Shown: positions 17,038 to 26,464, numbered from the stretch's first letter. The stretch is 64,000 nt of DNA from Fulvivirga sediminis (GCF_016757215.1 NZ_JAESIY010000009.1:186001-250000); one strand, 5' to 3'. Notes: a model not told the origin generated them from the sequence alone. Numbers and translations: made by a program.

Positions 17038-20000
17038 ATGAAGAAAATTTTACTGAAGTCTATGAAAATGCTCGGCAAATACCTGGTGTATGGGCTTATT
17101 ATACAAGCACTGGTAAGTAACTTACTATTAGCAAGTACTACCTCAGCTCAGAGTGTATACAAGGTAAAAATATCGCTTAAAAGGAAGCAGGGAAAGCTTT
17201 CTCAGTTTTTTCAAGAAATAGAGCAGCAGTCTGAATATCGTTTTACCTATAGCAAAGACCGCATAAATTTACAAAAAGAGGTTAACATTAATAAGCCTTA
17301 TCAAAACCTAGGAGAACTGCTCAGCCATATTACTAATCAGGGTGATATTATTATAAAGCAAATCAATTATAACCTGATAGTAAGTAAAGCTAAACCAACC
17401 CTGATTAATACCAGAGATGAAAGAGGAATAATAACTGGAAGAGTAACCGATAGTGAAACCGGTGATATACTCCCCGGAGCAACTGTAAAAGTGTCTGGAA
17501 CTAACTACGGAGCCGCATCTAATACTGAAGGTGAATACAGCCTGAGGGTAAACAGTGGGGAGGTAAGTATTGAAGTGAGTTACATCGGCTTCCAAACTGT
17601 AACCGAGACCATATCCATAAAAGAGGGAGAAACAATAGTTAAAGACTTTACGCTAAAATCAAATACTCAGGAGCTGGATGCAGTAATGGTGGTAGGCATA
17701 TTGCAAGGACAAGCAAAAGCTCTAAACCAACAAAAAACTGCTGATAACATAAAAAACATTGTAGCCGCTGAGCAAATTGGTCGATTCCCTGACCCTAACG
17801 TGGCCGAAGCACTGCAGAGAGTACCTGCTATCTCTGTGGAAAGAGATCAGGGCGAAGGTAGATATGTTTTGGTGAGAGGATTAGCTCCTCAGTTTACAAA
17901 CATCAATATCAACGGAGCACAAATACCATCTCCAGAGGCCGGTGTTCGTTTTATCGCTCTTGATGCTATTCCTGCCGATCAGCTAGCATCTATTGAAGTT
18001 TCTAAAGCATTAACTCCTGATATGGATGGTGATGCTATTGGTGGATCCGTTAACCTAATTACAAGAACAGCAAAAACCAGAAATGCTTCCTTTAGCGGTA
18101 ATCTCGTGGGTGGTTATAATAACCTGATGGATAAACCTAACGCACAGGGATCCTTGCAATACGGTCAGCGTTTTGGCAAGTCGGAGCAGCTGGGTATTCT
18201 ATTAAACTCCAGCTATTATTTTACTGACAGAGGATCTGACAACTGGGAGAGGGATGGTAGTGAATTAGAGTTTAGAGATTATGAACTAACCCGTACACGC
18301 CTCGGTTTGAGCGGAACCATTGATTATCACTTATCAGAAAATAGCGAAATATATGTGAGAGGTATTTATAACCGATTCACAGATCGTGAGTGGAGAAGAA
18401 GATATGTCTTTGTGCCTAACGCAGATAACTCTCCTTTCGAGGATAATGAGATCGAAAGGTCTATGAAAGACAGGTTTGAGTCTCAAACAATTAGCAGTGT
18501 TAGCCTAGGTGGTAAGCATGCCTTTCCTAAGCTGGCTTTTGACTATGAAGTGTCCTATTCTGATGCCCAGCAAGATACTCCTTTTGACAATGAAGTTAAT
18601 TTCATTGGTAAGCCAGACCAACTAAGCACCGACTTTAGTGATAGCAAATGGCCTGTAATGACCTCTGTTTTCGAAGATGAAGAGGCCTTAGTAAATGGTA
18701 GTACTTCTTACACTCCACAAAACGCATATCTGAATAATAATAACTACGAGTTTGATGAACTAGAAACAGGCAACACACTTGCCAAAGACCGTAACATAAG
18801 CGGCAAGTTTAATATTAATCTTCCCTATACGCTGGCCAACAACGAAGCGGCTCTAAAATTTGGAGGTAAAGTTAGGTTAAAGGACAAAAGCCTTTCCGTA
18901 ACACAAAACACATTTGAATGGGAAGGTGCCGACGACTTACTTCTAAGTCAGTTTGAGGGTGGTTTAGTAGATCAACACTTCCTTGATGATCATTACCAGA
19001 TAGCGGCTCATGCTGATATGGGAAAAGTATTGAGGTTTTTTAATGCCAATAGATCAGGATTTGCTCTGGATACAGAATCTAAAATAGAAGACGAAAACAG
19101 TGAATCATATGAAGCAGAAGAAGATGTGTATGCCGCATATATTATGTCAAAAATTCAATTTATAAAGCTGATGCTATTGGGTGGAGTTCGTTATGAACAT
19201 ACCAATGTTAATTACAAATCCAACTCTGTTATTTATGATGAAGACGGTGATTTTGACGAAGTATTAGCAGAAGAAGGCGGCACCAGCTATGACTTTATTC
19301 TGCCTCAGGTTCATTTAAAATACAACCTGAACAACACTACTAACCTGAGAGCCGCTGCCACCTTCTCTTATGCAAGACCTAATTTTGAAGACATAGTTCC
19401 TCAAAACGTTATAGAGCTTAGAGAAAGAGAAGGAACCATTGGTAATCCTAAGTTGGAGCCGGTAAGTGCTTTTAACCTGGATCTTATGGGAGAGAAATAC
19501 TTCGGAACAATAGGTATTATTTCCGGAGGGCTTTTCTACAAAAGGTTAGATAATTTCATTTACAGCCGCACTAACTATCAAACCATTGATGATGTTACCA
19601 ACATGCGCATTACCCAATCTGTAAACGGTGGTGGTGCAGATCTGGTAGGTATTGAAGTCGCTTATCAACAAAATATGACCTTTCTTCCTGGTAAACTTAA
19701 AGGTCTAGGCCTTTATCTTAATTACACTTATACGGCCTCTAACGCTGAGCTGATCAGAGAAGAAAACAAAGAAGAGATCAACCTACCCGGTCAGTCTAAG
19801 CATGTGGGTAACATATCAATCAGTTATGATTTGGGCAAGTTTAACACTCGCATTTCTGCTAACTATCGCGGTTCTTATTTACAAGAGATCGGTTCCGAAC
19901 CAGATGAAGACATCTATTTAAGTGAAAGACTTCAGCTAGACTGGACGATGGGATATGCTATTAACAATAAATTCAGAGTGTTTGCCGAATTCCTTAACCT

Positions 20001-20103
20001 GACTAATGCTCCTTTTGAAGCTTATATGGGTAATGAAGATATGGTGATTCAAAGAGAGTTTTATTCTTGGTGGTCAAGAATAGGCCTTAAGTTCGACCTT
20101 TAA
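17038..20103 (+). CDS. TonB-dependent transducer-type outer-membrane receptor with STN domain
   Basis: 1021 residues. Signal peptide to about 38; STN domain about 42-120 (FFQEIEQQSEYRFTYSKDRI, the signalling domain that meets FecR); CarboxypepD-regulatory-like repeat about 130-217 (GRVTDSETGDILPGATVKV); plug about 235-350 (PDPNVAEALQRVPAISVERD, YVLVRGL); then a beta-barrel of about 650 residues ending in the aromatic strand WSRIGLKFDL. The plug signature resembles the receptor group typified by Xanthomonas/Caulobacter TonB receptors rather than SusC. The cluster with the lipoprotein and phytase suggests import of phytate or its breakdown products, which is inferred. Confidence 0.95.
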   Translation: MKKILLKSMKMLGKYLVYGLIIQALVSNLLLASTTSAQSVYKVKISLKRKQGKLSQFFQEIEQQSEYRFTYSKDRINLQKEVNINKPYQNLGELLSHITNQGDIIIKQINYNLIVSKAKPTLINTRDERGIITGRVTDSETGDILPGATVKVSGTNYGAASNTEGEYSLRVNSGEVSIEVSYIGFQTVTETISIKEGETIVKDFTLKSNTQELDAVMVVGILQGQAKALNQQKTADNIKNIVAAEQIGRFPDPNVAEALQRVPAISVERDQGEGRYVLVRGLAPQFTNININGAQIPSPEAGVRFIALDAIPADQLASIEVSKALTPDMDGDAIGGSVNLITRTAKTRNASFSGNLVGGYNNLMDKPNAQGSLQYGQRFGKSEQLGILLNSSYYFTDRGSDNWERDGSELEFRDYELTRTRLGLSGTIDYHLSENSEIYVRGIYNRFTDREWRRRYVFVPNADNSPFEDNEIERSMKDRFESQTISSVSLGGKHAFPKLAFDYEVSYSDAQQDTPFDNEVNFIGKPDQLSTDFSDSKWPVMTSVFEDEEALVNGSTSYTPQNAYLNNNNYEFDELETGNTLAKDRNISGKFNINLPYTLANNEAALKFGGKVRLKDKSLSVTQNTFEWEGADDLLLSQFEGGLVDQHFLDDHYQIAAHADMGKVLRFFNANRSGFALDTESKIEDENSESYEAEEDVYAAYIMSKIQFIKLMLLGGVRYEHTNVNYKSNSVIYDEDGDFDEVLAEEGGTSYDFILPQVHLKYNLNNTTNLRAAATFSYARPNFEDIVPQNVIELREREGTIGNPKLEPVSAFNLDLMGEKYFGTIGIISGGLFYKRLDNFIYSRTNYQTIDDVTNMRITQSVNGGGADLVGIEVAYQQNMTFLPGKLKGLGLYLNYTYTASNAELIREENKEEINLPGQSKHVGNISISYDLGKFNTRISANYRGSYLQEIGSEPDEDIYLSERLQLDWTMGYAINNKFRVFAEFLNLTNAPFEAYMGNEDMVIQREFYSWWSRIGLKFDL

Positions 20104-20121
20104 TTTATAATGCTTTATAAA

Positions 20122-21114
20122 ATGAAAAAATCAATAATATACCTTTTTCTCTTAGGCCTCGCTACTTTAAGTGCTTGTGATGATAGTGAACCAGACGTAG
20201 AGCCTAATGATGATAATTTCCCCTTCAGGCTAGTACTAGACGCTGAAGAAGGAGCCGCTTTGCCCGATGAAGAAGATTATGGTTTAGAAGTGAAATTCGC
20301 GGACTACATTGGAGAATTACCTCACCAACAAGTCAATTTGACCTATGCTTTTACAGATACGGAAGGCAGCTTTGTAGACAATGTTTCTATCAGTAAAGTA
20401 ACATATAAAGTAGAAGATGGTGATTGTGAATATGAGCGTGAGCTCCCCTTTGTAGAATCAACAATTATATTGATAGTAGATGAAGACCTGGGCACAGTAC
20501 CTGAAGAGTTTGAAATAGAATTTGCCCTTCCTGGCGCTGATGATACTGAAGGAGGTTTCACTTTTGAAATAACAGAACTTACCTCTCAGGCTGATGTTTT
20601 ACTCAACCAAGCCGCTACGTTTGAATATGAAGTGCTAGAAAATGATGTAGCTGGTGCCTGGGTTTTAGATCTTAATTCAGAAGATGAATTCGAAGCCTTT
20701 AAATCAGTTTTAGGAGCTATAAATGAAGATTTAACCAACCTTTCTTTTGCTGACATAACCGGTGCTGTATCATTGGAATTTGAGTTTGAAGAAATGAAAA
20801 TAGAAGTAGAACTTCAAAATCCTGAGATAGAAGAAGTTTGCGAAGAAGGTGAAATAGAGCAAGAAGAAACTCACCTTGAAATAGAAGGTGAATACGAAGC
20901 TGAAGAAGGTGAGTTGGAAATTGGCGGAGACCACATCATCACAGATGACGGTGTAGAAGAAGAGTTGGAATATCTAATAACTGCTTCCTACACTATCAAT
21001 GGAGAGGAACTGGAAATCACTTTCTATCAAATTATTGATGAAGATCAGTATGAAGAAGGAGATGAACTTTTCACTTCAGAAAGTGGCATTACTTTCACAT
21101 TTATTAAAGACTAA
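20122..21114 (+). CDS. Strongly acidic lipoprotein of unknown function
   Basis: 330 residues from ATG 20122 (MKKSIIYLFLLGLATLSAC, lipobox LSAC; a start at 20110 only adds four residues). The mature part is extremely rich in Glu and Asp, with runs such as EFEFEEMKIEVE, EEVCEEGEIEQEE and EGEYEAEEGELEIGG, and has alternating beta-strand character. No domain recognised. It lies 18 bases after the receptor stop and before the phytase, so it is a probable surface partner of the receptor, comparable in position to SusD-type or calcium-binding lipoproteins. Metal or cation binding is a guess from composition. Confidence 0.85.
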   Translation: MKKSIIYLFLLGLATLSACDDSEPDVEPNDDNFPFRLVLDAEEGAALPDEEDYGLEVKFADYIGELPHQQVNLTYAFTDTEGSFVDNVSISKVTYKVEDGDCEYERELPFVESTIILIVDEDLGTVPEEFEIEFALPGADDTEGGFTFEITELTSQADVLLNQAATFEYEVLENDVAGAWVLDLNSEDEFEAFKSVLGAINEDLTNLSFADITGAVSLEFEFEEMKIEVELQNPEIEEVCEEGEIEQEETHLEIEGEYEAEEGELEIGGDHIITDDGVEEELEYLITASYTINGEELEITFYQIIDEDQYEEGDELFTSESGITFTFIKD

Positions 21115-21146
21115 TTTTTTAATCCCATACAATAAAATTTAACCAA

Positions 21147-22262
21147 ATGAATATTAAACTAAGTATTTATACAGCATTAGTTTTATCCTTAGGTTGGGCA
21201 TGTAACCACCCTAAGCAGGAGCAAAAGGAAGATATAGAGGCTAAAGAAGTAGAGCAGGAGGAAATTTCTAAAGTAACTCCAGATGTAACTACCGAGCTGG
21301 TAAAGCATGACACTGATGATCCTGCCATCTGGATAAATCCGGAAAACCCGGAAGAAAGCCTGATTGTAGGTACAGATAAAGGTGGTGATGATGGAGATGG
21401 TGCTTTATTCGTTTTCAATTTAGAAGGCAAAATTCTTAGAGATAAAACCATTGAAAATATCGCTCGTCCTAACAATGTAGACATTGCTTATGGCCTAAAT
21501 CTGAATGGAAAAGCAACTGATATAGCCGTTTGCACTGAAAGATATACTAATTCATTACGAATTTTCTCTTTACCAGAAATGAAGCCTGTGGATAACGGAG
21601 GCATTGAAATCTTTAAAGGAGAAGAACTAAGAGGCCCCATGGGAATATCTATGTACACTGATCCTGCTACTGGAAATATTTATGCCATAGCAGGTAGAAA
21701 AGATGGCCCTAAAGATGGCACATATCTATGGCAATACCTTTTGGAAGATGATGGTAATGGCAATGTAAAGGGCACGTTAGTGAGAAAGTTCGGTTCTTAC
21801 GCTGGTCGTGAAATAGAAGCCATAGCTGTAGACTCAGAAAAAGGCTATGTTTATTATTCTGACGAAGGAGTAGGTGTGAAAAAATATTATGCCCACCCAG
21901 ACAGCTCTAATGTAGAACTTGCTCTTTTCGGAAACGGAGACTTATTCACAGAAGATAACGAAGGCATTTCTATCTACAAACATGATGATGGTACTGGCTA
22001 TATAATAGTTTCAGACCAGGCTGCCAATATATTTCACTTTTTTACTAGAGAAGGAAGTAATGGTAATCCTCATGAGCATAAGCTAGTAAAATCATTATAC
22101 GCCTCCACCTTAGAAAGTGATGGTAATGAAGTAACAAGCGTGGCCATTGGAGAAAAATATCCTGAAGGCTTCTTTGTAGCCATGTCTGACGACAAAACCT
22201 TTCAGATCTACGACTGGCGCAAAGTAAAGCCAGAAGAAGCTCAAATAACAGCTCAGAAATAA
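21147..22262 (+). CDS. Beta-propeller phytase lipoprotein
   Basis: 371 residues, probable lipoprotein (LSLGWAC, Cys 19) with a charged linker of Glu/Lys followed by the six-bladed beta-propeller phytase. Diagnostic segments are DTDDPAIWINPENPEES, VGTDKGGDDGDGALFVF, RPNNVDIAYG, DIAVCTERYTNS, GREIEAIAVDSEKGYVYYSD and EDNEGISIYK. Acidic residues in these loops bind the catalytic calcium ions. It releases phosphate from calcium-phytate at the cell surface or periplasm. Last gene of the sigma/FecR/receptor/lipoprotein operon; 32 bases after the lipoprotein. Confidence 0.94.
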   Translation: MNIKLSIYTALVLSLGWACNHPKQEQKEDIEAKEVEQEEISKVTPDVTTELVKHDTDDPAIWINPENPEESLIVGTDKGGDDGDGALFVFNLEGKILRDKTIENIARPNNVDIAYGLNLNGKATDIAVCTERYTNSLRIFSLPEMKPVDNGGIEIFKGEELRGPMGISMYTDPATGNIYAIAGRKDGPKDGTYLWQYLLEDDGNGNVKGTLVRKFGSYAGREIEAIAVDSEKGYVYYSDEGVGVKKYYAHPDSSNVELALFGNGDLFTEDNEGISIYKHDDGTGYIIVSDQAANIFHFFTREGSNGNPHEHKLVKSLYASTLESDGNEVTSVAIGEKYPEGFFVAMSDDKTFQIYDWRKVKPEEAQITAQK

Positions 22263-22596
22263 GACATTCCTTGTTTGCCCCATAAGGGTGGCCACTTTCA
22301 TTGCAAATGGTCACCCGGGGTTTACCACCCCTTACCGCCGTTCTCTAGTACTGCCACCACATAGTTGAATCCTACTCACAGGTTAACACACAACTCAATT
22401 AATTATTTCACATACTATTGGAACTAAAACAGACCAAATAGTATTCTTGGAAACGGCTAGCGTTCTAATTAATAGAAGAGATAAATCTAGGAAAAGGCAC
22501 TATATAAGCCTTAGCTTGGCAGAAGCGTTTGCATACTGCCAAATATTTCAATGTTATGTTGGGCAGATAATAAAATAACTTTTGAATAGAATTCGT
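22263..22596. other. Intergenic region with paired hairpins after the phytase gene
   Basis: A 12-pair hairpin (22286-22316, one G-U pair and one bulge, hexanucleotide loop) is followed at once by GGGGT...ACCCC. It is a GC-rich island in AT-rich sequence but lacks a T tract. The first stem can alternatively pair with CCACCCC further on. It probably terminates or stabilises the phytase mRNA; an attenuation role is possible but unsupported. No gene seen. Confidence 0.4.
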
Positions 22597-23742
22597 ATGA
22601 AACAAGCCTCTGGGTGTCTAAAGGATAATATATCATCCATTATGACTATATGGAAAGAAAGCGTAACAAACAAGGTATTTGCTTCTAACCAAGCTAATAA
22701 CATAGAGTTATATGATCACCTTCCTAATATTATTAATGATATTGCCGATATTCTAGAGAGATATAGTGAATTTAAAAATGAAGCTGAAATCTCTGATGAC
22801 ACCACGTATAATGAAATACTCACCAACAGCATTAACCATGGTAGACATCGTTCCGCAAGTACTTCATATACACAAGGACAGGTAGTGCATGAATATATCA
22901 TCTTTCACCGGACTTTAAGTGATTTTCTAGCACAAAATAACCTACTCAGCATCCCAGTTTCTAATTTATTAAAATATGTAATTGAAACATGTATCTTGAA
23001 ATCCGTAGAGTCCTTTACTCAATCTATTCAAAAGATGCAGACAAAGCTAATGGGCACATTAGCGCATGACATACGCAATCCTCTCACTGTAGCTCTGCTT
23101 TCAGCAGAGATGATGGAGAAAAACTTAGATGATGAGACCTTTATCAAGTTACAACGCACATCAATTAGAAGCATTAAAAAAACACTCAAACTTGCCGAAG
23201 GACTGCTTGATACCATAAGTATAAAATCAGGAGAAGGCATGATGCTAAATTTCACAGAAGAAAACATCTTGCATGATATAGAATGGATCTATAAAGAAGC
23301 GCAAGACATATATTCTTGTGAAATAATTATGGATGTCCCTGATCAGGGTATAATAGGAATTTTTGATGGTACGGCTATTCGTAGAATGCTGGAAAATCTC
23401 ATTACCAATGCTATTAAATATGGTAATGCTAGCTTACCCATAACCATAAAAGTAAAAGATGAGGCAGATGTAGTATGTATAAGTGTGCATAACCATGGCA
23501 ATCCCATAGCTAAAGAAAAACAGAAAGAGATATTTAACTTCCTTAAAAGTAACGGGTCGCCCACAGACATGAGAATAGCCAGCTGGGGAATGGGCCTTAC
23601 CTTGGTACAAATGGTGGTATCAGCACATGGCGGAGAAATTTCAATCGAAAGTAATTCTGATAAAGGCACCACTTTTACTGCTAAACTTTATAAGTATTAC
23701 AACCAAAAGGGCAAAAAAAGAGCCGGTCTTGCTTTTGCCTAG
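22597..23742 (+). CDS. Soluble sensor histidine kinase with RsbRD-like helical N-terminal domain
   Basis: About 381 residues from ATG 22597 (a TTG at 22582 is less likely). No membrane segment. N-terminal helical domain (about 25-140) with DHLPNIINDIADIL, HGRHR and VVHEYIIFHRTL, resembling stress-sensor N-terminal domains of the RsbRD type. Then the H box LMGTLAHDIRNPLTVALL (His 157), N box LENLITNAIKYGN, and G boxes SWGMGLTLVQMVVSAHGGEI. It autophosphorylates and passes phosphate to an unlinked response regulator, since no receiver is encoded nearby. Its signal is unknown; a link to the phytate locus upstream is only positional. Confidence 0.9.
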   Translation: MKQASGCLKDNISSIMTIWKESVTNKVFASNQANNIELYDHLPNIINDIADILERYSEFKNEAEISDDTTYNEILTNSINHGRHRSASTSYTQGQVVHEYIIFHRTLSDFLAQNNLLSIPVSNLLKYVIETCILKSVESFTQSIQKMQTKLMGTLAHDIRNPLTVALLSAEMMEKNLDDETFIKLQRTSIRSIKKTLKLAEGLLDTISIKSGEGMMLNFTEENILHDIEWIYKEAQDIYSCEIIMDVPDQGIIGIFDGTAIRRMLENLITNAIKYGNASLPITIKVKDEADVVCISVHNHGNPIAKEKQKEIFNFLKSNGSPTDMRIASWGMGLTLVQMVVSAHGGEISIESNSDKGTTFTAKLYKYYNQKGKKRAGLAFA

Positions 23743-23842
23743 TCAAGAAAAACTTATTTATGAATAGCTCACATCATGCTTTACTTAACAACTCTCGGTG
23801 TATAAAGCTATTTTTATAAATTAGCCTCTAAGTTTATTTAAA

Positions 23843-24051
23843 ATGATGAAACAGCTATCTTTTTTCTACTCTGCGCGGTAAGCTGTATGGCCAAAGGACA
23901 AAAAATCTCTCATTTTGAAAATCAATATTTTTCCCGAACGGGTAATATCTAAAAGGCCCAGCTGGAATCCGGCCAATTGTAATGGAAAGCCTGTAAAAAC
24001 AAGCATAGTGCTGCCTATTACTTTTCAGATAAACTAATAAAAAGGAAATAA
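23843..24051 (+). pseudogene. Remnant of a secreted-protein gene with a T-run frameshift
   Basis: ATG at 23843 or 23846 opens MMKQLSFF; restoring one T in the run at 23861-23865 would continue as FLLCAVSCMAKGQKISHFEN, together a convincing signal peptide and start of a mature protein. The corrected frame then meets TAA twice before QL and WKAC segments and ends as SDKLIKRK with TAA at 24049. So at least one frameshift and two nonsense changes. Family not recognised. Short length limits confidence; it could be chance coding potential. Confidence 0.38.
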
Positions 24052-24082
24052 CTATCTATTATATCGGTTAACATAAAACAAA

Positions 24083-24106
24083 CGAAGGTGCCTTTTGCCA
24101 CCTTCG
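24083..24106 (-). terminator. Terminator of the metzincin gene
   Basis: Perfect 8-base arms CGAAGGTG (24083-24090) and CACCTTCG (24099-24106). On the minus strand the stem is followed by a T-rich tract (TTTGTTTTATG), 12 bases beyond the protease stop. Confidence 0.68.
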
Positions 24107-24118
24107 CTCTACATTGGT

Positions 24119-25777
24119 TTATTCTAATATAATTCTCTTCGAATGAACAGCTCCTTTGCTATCCTTAATCTGTATATAATAAATACCGCTGGGTTTATTC
24201 GATAAATTTATTCTAACAGATTCCAGATTGCTATAATCCATTCTATAAATTTCCGTCCCGTTAGCATCAAACAACTCCATCTGAAACTCATCATCAGAAT
24301 TCATAAATTTTACATCTACCATACCTGTAGTAGGGTTAGGAAATACCTGTAAAAACTCTTCTCCAATAGCATCAGCATTGACAACATTATCTTGCACATA
24401 CATTAATGTATTTTCAGCTATTGCTGCTCCTGCTGCGGGTACACCTGTAGTCGCTTTAAACACTGCACCATAAGCCACGTTAAAACCGGAAGATAAAGTA
24501 ATAGACGAAGTTGCTATTGCTTCCCCCGACTCATTATCGGCCAAGCTGGCACCACCGGCAAGATTAAGGTTAGTAACTGCTGTCCTATAATTACTCACAG
24601 TAGGTGCTGTTGCGTCTAGAACACGGGCGTTGTCACTAGTTGAACTATTTCCCATGGCTCTTCCTCCGTAGGAAATATCAGGGTTAGACCAATATTGAAT
24701 ACGAGGACAATTACAGTAATTATTATAGGCCATAATTGTTCTCCAGTTTCCAGGACTAATATAACCATGTCCATAAGCAAAAGGGGAAGTGTTTGGGTCA
24801 ACTTCTGAATTATGTCTGCAACCATGAAGATGAGCTATCTCGTGCGCAAAAGAATAATATCCTAAAACACACTCATAATGCACTACACAGAAGGCACTGT
24901 TTGCATTGGAGCCAATGCCTGATGCAACACCGCAGTAGTCATCGTTATTAATAATAAGAACGCCAACATCAGCAGAATAATAATTTCTATAAGAATGGAT
25001 CTCATCCATATACCCATCAGAAGTAGATATAAATCGATCAAGATCTCTTTCTGAAGAAGATGACTCATTATAACCAACTTCTATATTTACTGCCAATTTT
25101 AACCTGTGCGCAACATTACTATTGATGAATGACTGATTAGTTTCACTAATTGCTTCTTGCAGAAAAAGAGTAATATCACTGTATCCAAGGCCAGCAACAC
25201 CCGACTCTGCTGAAGAGGTATAAGCTACAAGTACTCTGATTACTGTCTCAGCATTTTGTTTGACACTACCCGCATTACCTGTCATGTCATATACTTTCTG
25301 CTTGGCACCTTCAGGATGATCTGGTGGGTAAGAAGCGGGATTAATCTCATAAAACGTAACAGCTCCAGTACCAAAAGGAGAGATAGAATAGGTTCTTCCA
25401 CTCACAAATAGATTTCCGGCCATTTCGCCTTTTGAATATACTAGCACCATGTACCCCACACCACCCTTTTCATGTCCGTGCCAAGAAAAATCATCACTAT
25501 TTCTAATGTCTAATTCATCTAGAACAAATTCGAACTCTTTGCCTTGTATATTAATAAGCAGCTGAGAAGCTTGTAAAGCATCTGTATTGAAATTCAATAC
25601 TTGCACTTGTTCACCTACAGCTTTTCTACCTACATTCTCCAAAATTTGAGCAGATTTACCATCAATAGTATTTCTCTGCTGAGAAAATTCAGTAAATAAC
25701 CGCTGTTGCGCCATTCCTGTTATCGATACGAAAAATACCGATAGCAAGGCTAAATTTAGAATAATTAGTTTTTTCAT
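24119..25777 (-). CDS. Secreted metzincin metalloprotease with T9SS C-terminal sorting domain
   Basis: 552 residues. Signal peptide; propeptide to about 180; catalytic domain with zinc motif HEIAHLHGCRH (His 312, Glu 313, His 316, His 322) and a downstream Met-turn IMAYNN, which places it in the reprolysin-like (M12) metzincins. After the catalytic domain there is a short beta module (LNLAGGASLADNESGEAI...SSGFNVAYGAVFKA, the pattern called 3-coathanger stack in annotation) and then the type A T9SS sorting domain FLQVFPNPTTGMVDVKF ... GIYYIQIKD ending in KRIILE. It is exported and probably anchored or released at the cell surface by type IX secretion. Second gene after the S74-tail gene, 6 bases apart. 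Confidence 0.92.
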   Translation of the reverse strand: MKKLIILNLALLSVFFVSITGMAQQRLFTEFSQQRNTIDGKSAQILENVGRKAVGEQVQVLNFNTDALQASQLLINIQGKEFEFVLDELDIRNSDDFSWHGHEKGGVGYMVLVYSKGEMAGNLFVSGRTYSISPFGTGAVTFYEINPASYPPDHPEGAKQKVYDMTGNAGSVKQNAETVIRVLVAYTSSAESGVAGLGYSDITLFLQEAISETNQSFINSNVAHRLKLAVNIEVGYNESSSSERDLDRFISTSDGYMDEIHSYRNYYSADVGVLIINNDDYCGVASGIGSNANSAFCVVHYECVLGYYSFAHEIAHLHGCRHNSEVDPNTSPFAYGHGYISPGNWRTIMAYNNYCNCPRIQYWSNPDISYGGRAMGNSSTSDNARVLDATAPTVSNYRTAVTNLNLAGGASLADNESGEAIATSSITLSSGFNVAYGAVFKATTGVPAAGAAIAENTLMYVQDNVVNADAIGEEFLQVFPNPTTGMVDVKFMNSDDEFQMELFDANGTEIYRMDYSNLESVRINLSNKPSGIYYIQIKDSKGAVHSKRIILE

Positions 25778-25783
25778 AGTCTA

Positions 25784-26464
25784 TTACTTATTCACCTCTT
25801 TAAGTAATTTTTCTATCACAACCTGCTGCTCTTTGATTGATTCAACCAACACAGGAATTAAAGACGTATAATCGACTCCTAAATATCCATTTTCATCCTC
25901 ATATACGAGTTCAGGAAATATTTTTTGTAACTGCTGAGCTGAAAACCCTATTCGATTTCTATTTCCCTCTTCTGGCACCACAGATTCTTGTTCCGTGCCT
26001 TCAGGAGTCATACGAGCTACTTTTATATCCGAATTATATTGATAGCCAATACTTTCCAGTTGCAAGAGTTTAGATAAGGAATTTTTCAGAGGCTCCACAT
26101 TCTTCTTCAGTCTAATATCAGAAGTAGTGATAAAACTCATAGCTCGCACATCACCTCCCACATCTAACCTATATGAAGGTGAAGAATTGTTAATACCAAC
26201 TAAGCCCGAAGAGGTGAATAAAACTCTTGTTGGGTAACTGCCTGAGCTAGTATTTGACCGAAAGTACAAGCTGGGATTATAATCAAAAATTGTATAACTG
26301 CTTAAGGTAGTTAGGCGCATACGATATCCGCTATCTCCAAAGTTACCAATATAAAGATCTCGATTTAGCGGAATATTGCAATCTCCACTAGAGTTAACGC
26401 TGAACTGCGCAAATAAAATTGAAGACGCCATTGCCAGAAATAAAGTCAAAAGTAATTTTTTCAT
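25784..26464 (-). CDS. Secreted protein with S74 intramolecular-chaperone (endosialidase-tail) domain
   Basis: 226 residues. Signal peptide MKKLLLTLFLAMASSILFAQ; a beta-rich head with phage-tail-like YIGNFGDSGYRMRL and DVGGDVRAMSF; then the peptidase S74 chaperone domain from SDIRLKKNVEPLKNSL through IGFSAQQLQKIFPELV to DYTSLIPVLVESIKEQQ. In the family this domain drives trimerisation and cuts itself off. No other phage-like gene is nearby, so this is a host-type trimeric surface or fibre protein. Cotranscribed with the metzincin, an association also inferred only from position. Confidence 0.85.
   Translation of the reverse strand: MKKLLLTLFLAMASSILFAQFSVNSSGDCNIPLNRDLYIGNFGDSGYRMRLTTLSSYTIFDYNPSLYFRSNTSSGSYPTRVLFTSSGLVGINNSSPSYRLDVGGDVRAMSFITTSDIRLKKNVEPLKNSLSKLLQLESIGYQYNSDIKVARMTPEGTEQESVVPEEGNRNRIGFSAQQLQKIFPELVYEDENGYLGVDYTSLIPVLVESIKEQQVVIEKLLKEVNK

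Noticed and set aside
25784-26464. Prophage remnant suggested by the S74 tail-fibre-type domain
   Set aside because: It has a signal peptide and neighbours are host envelope genes; no other phage gene or attachment site is visible.
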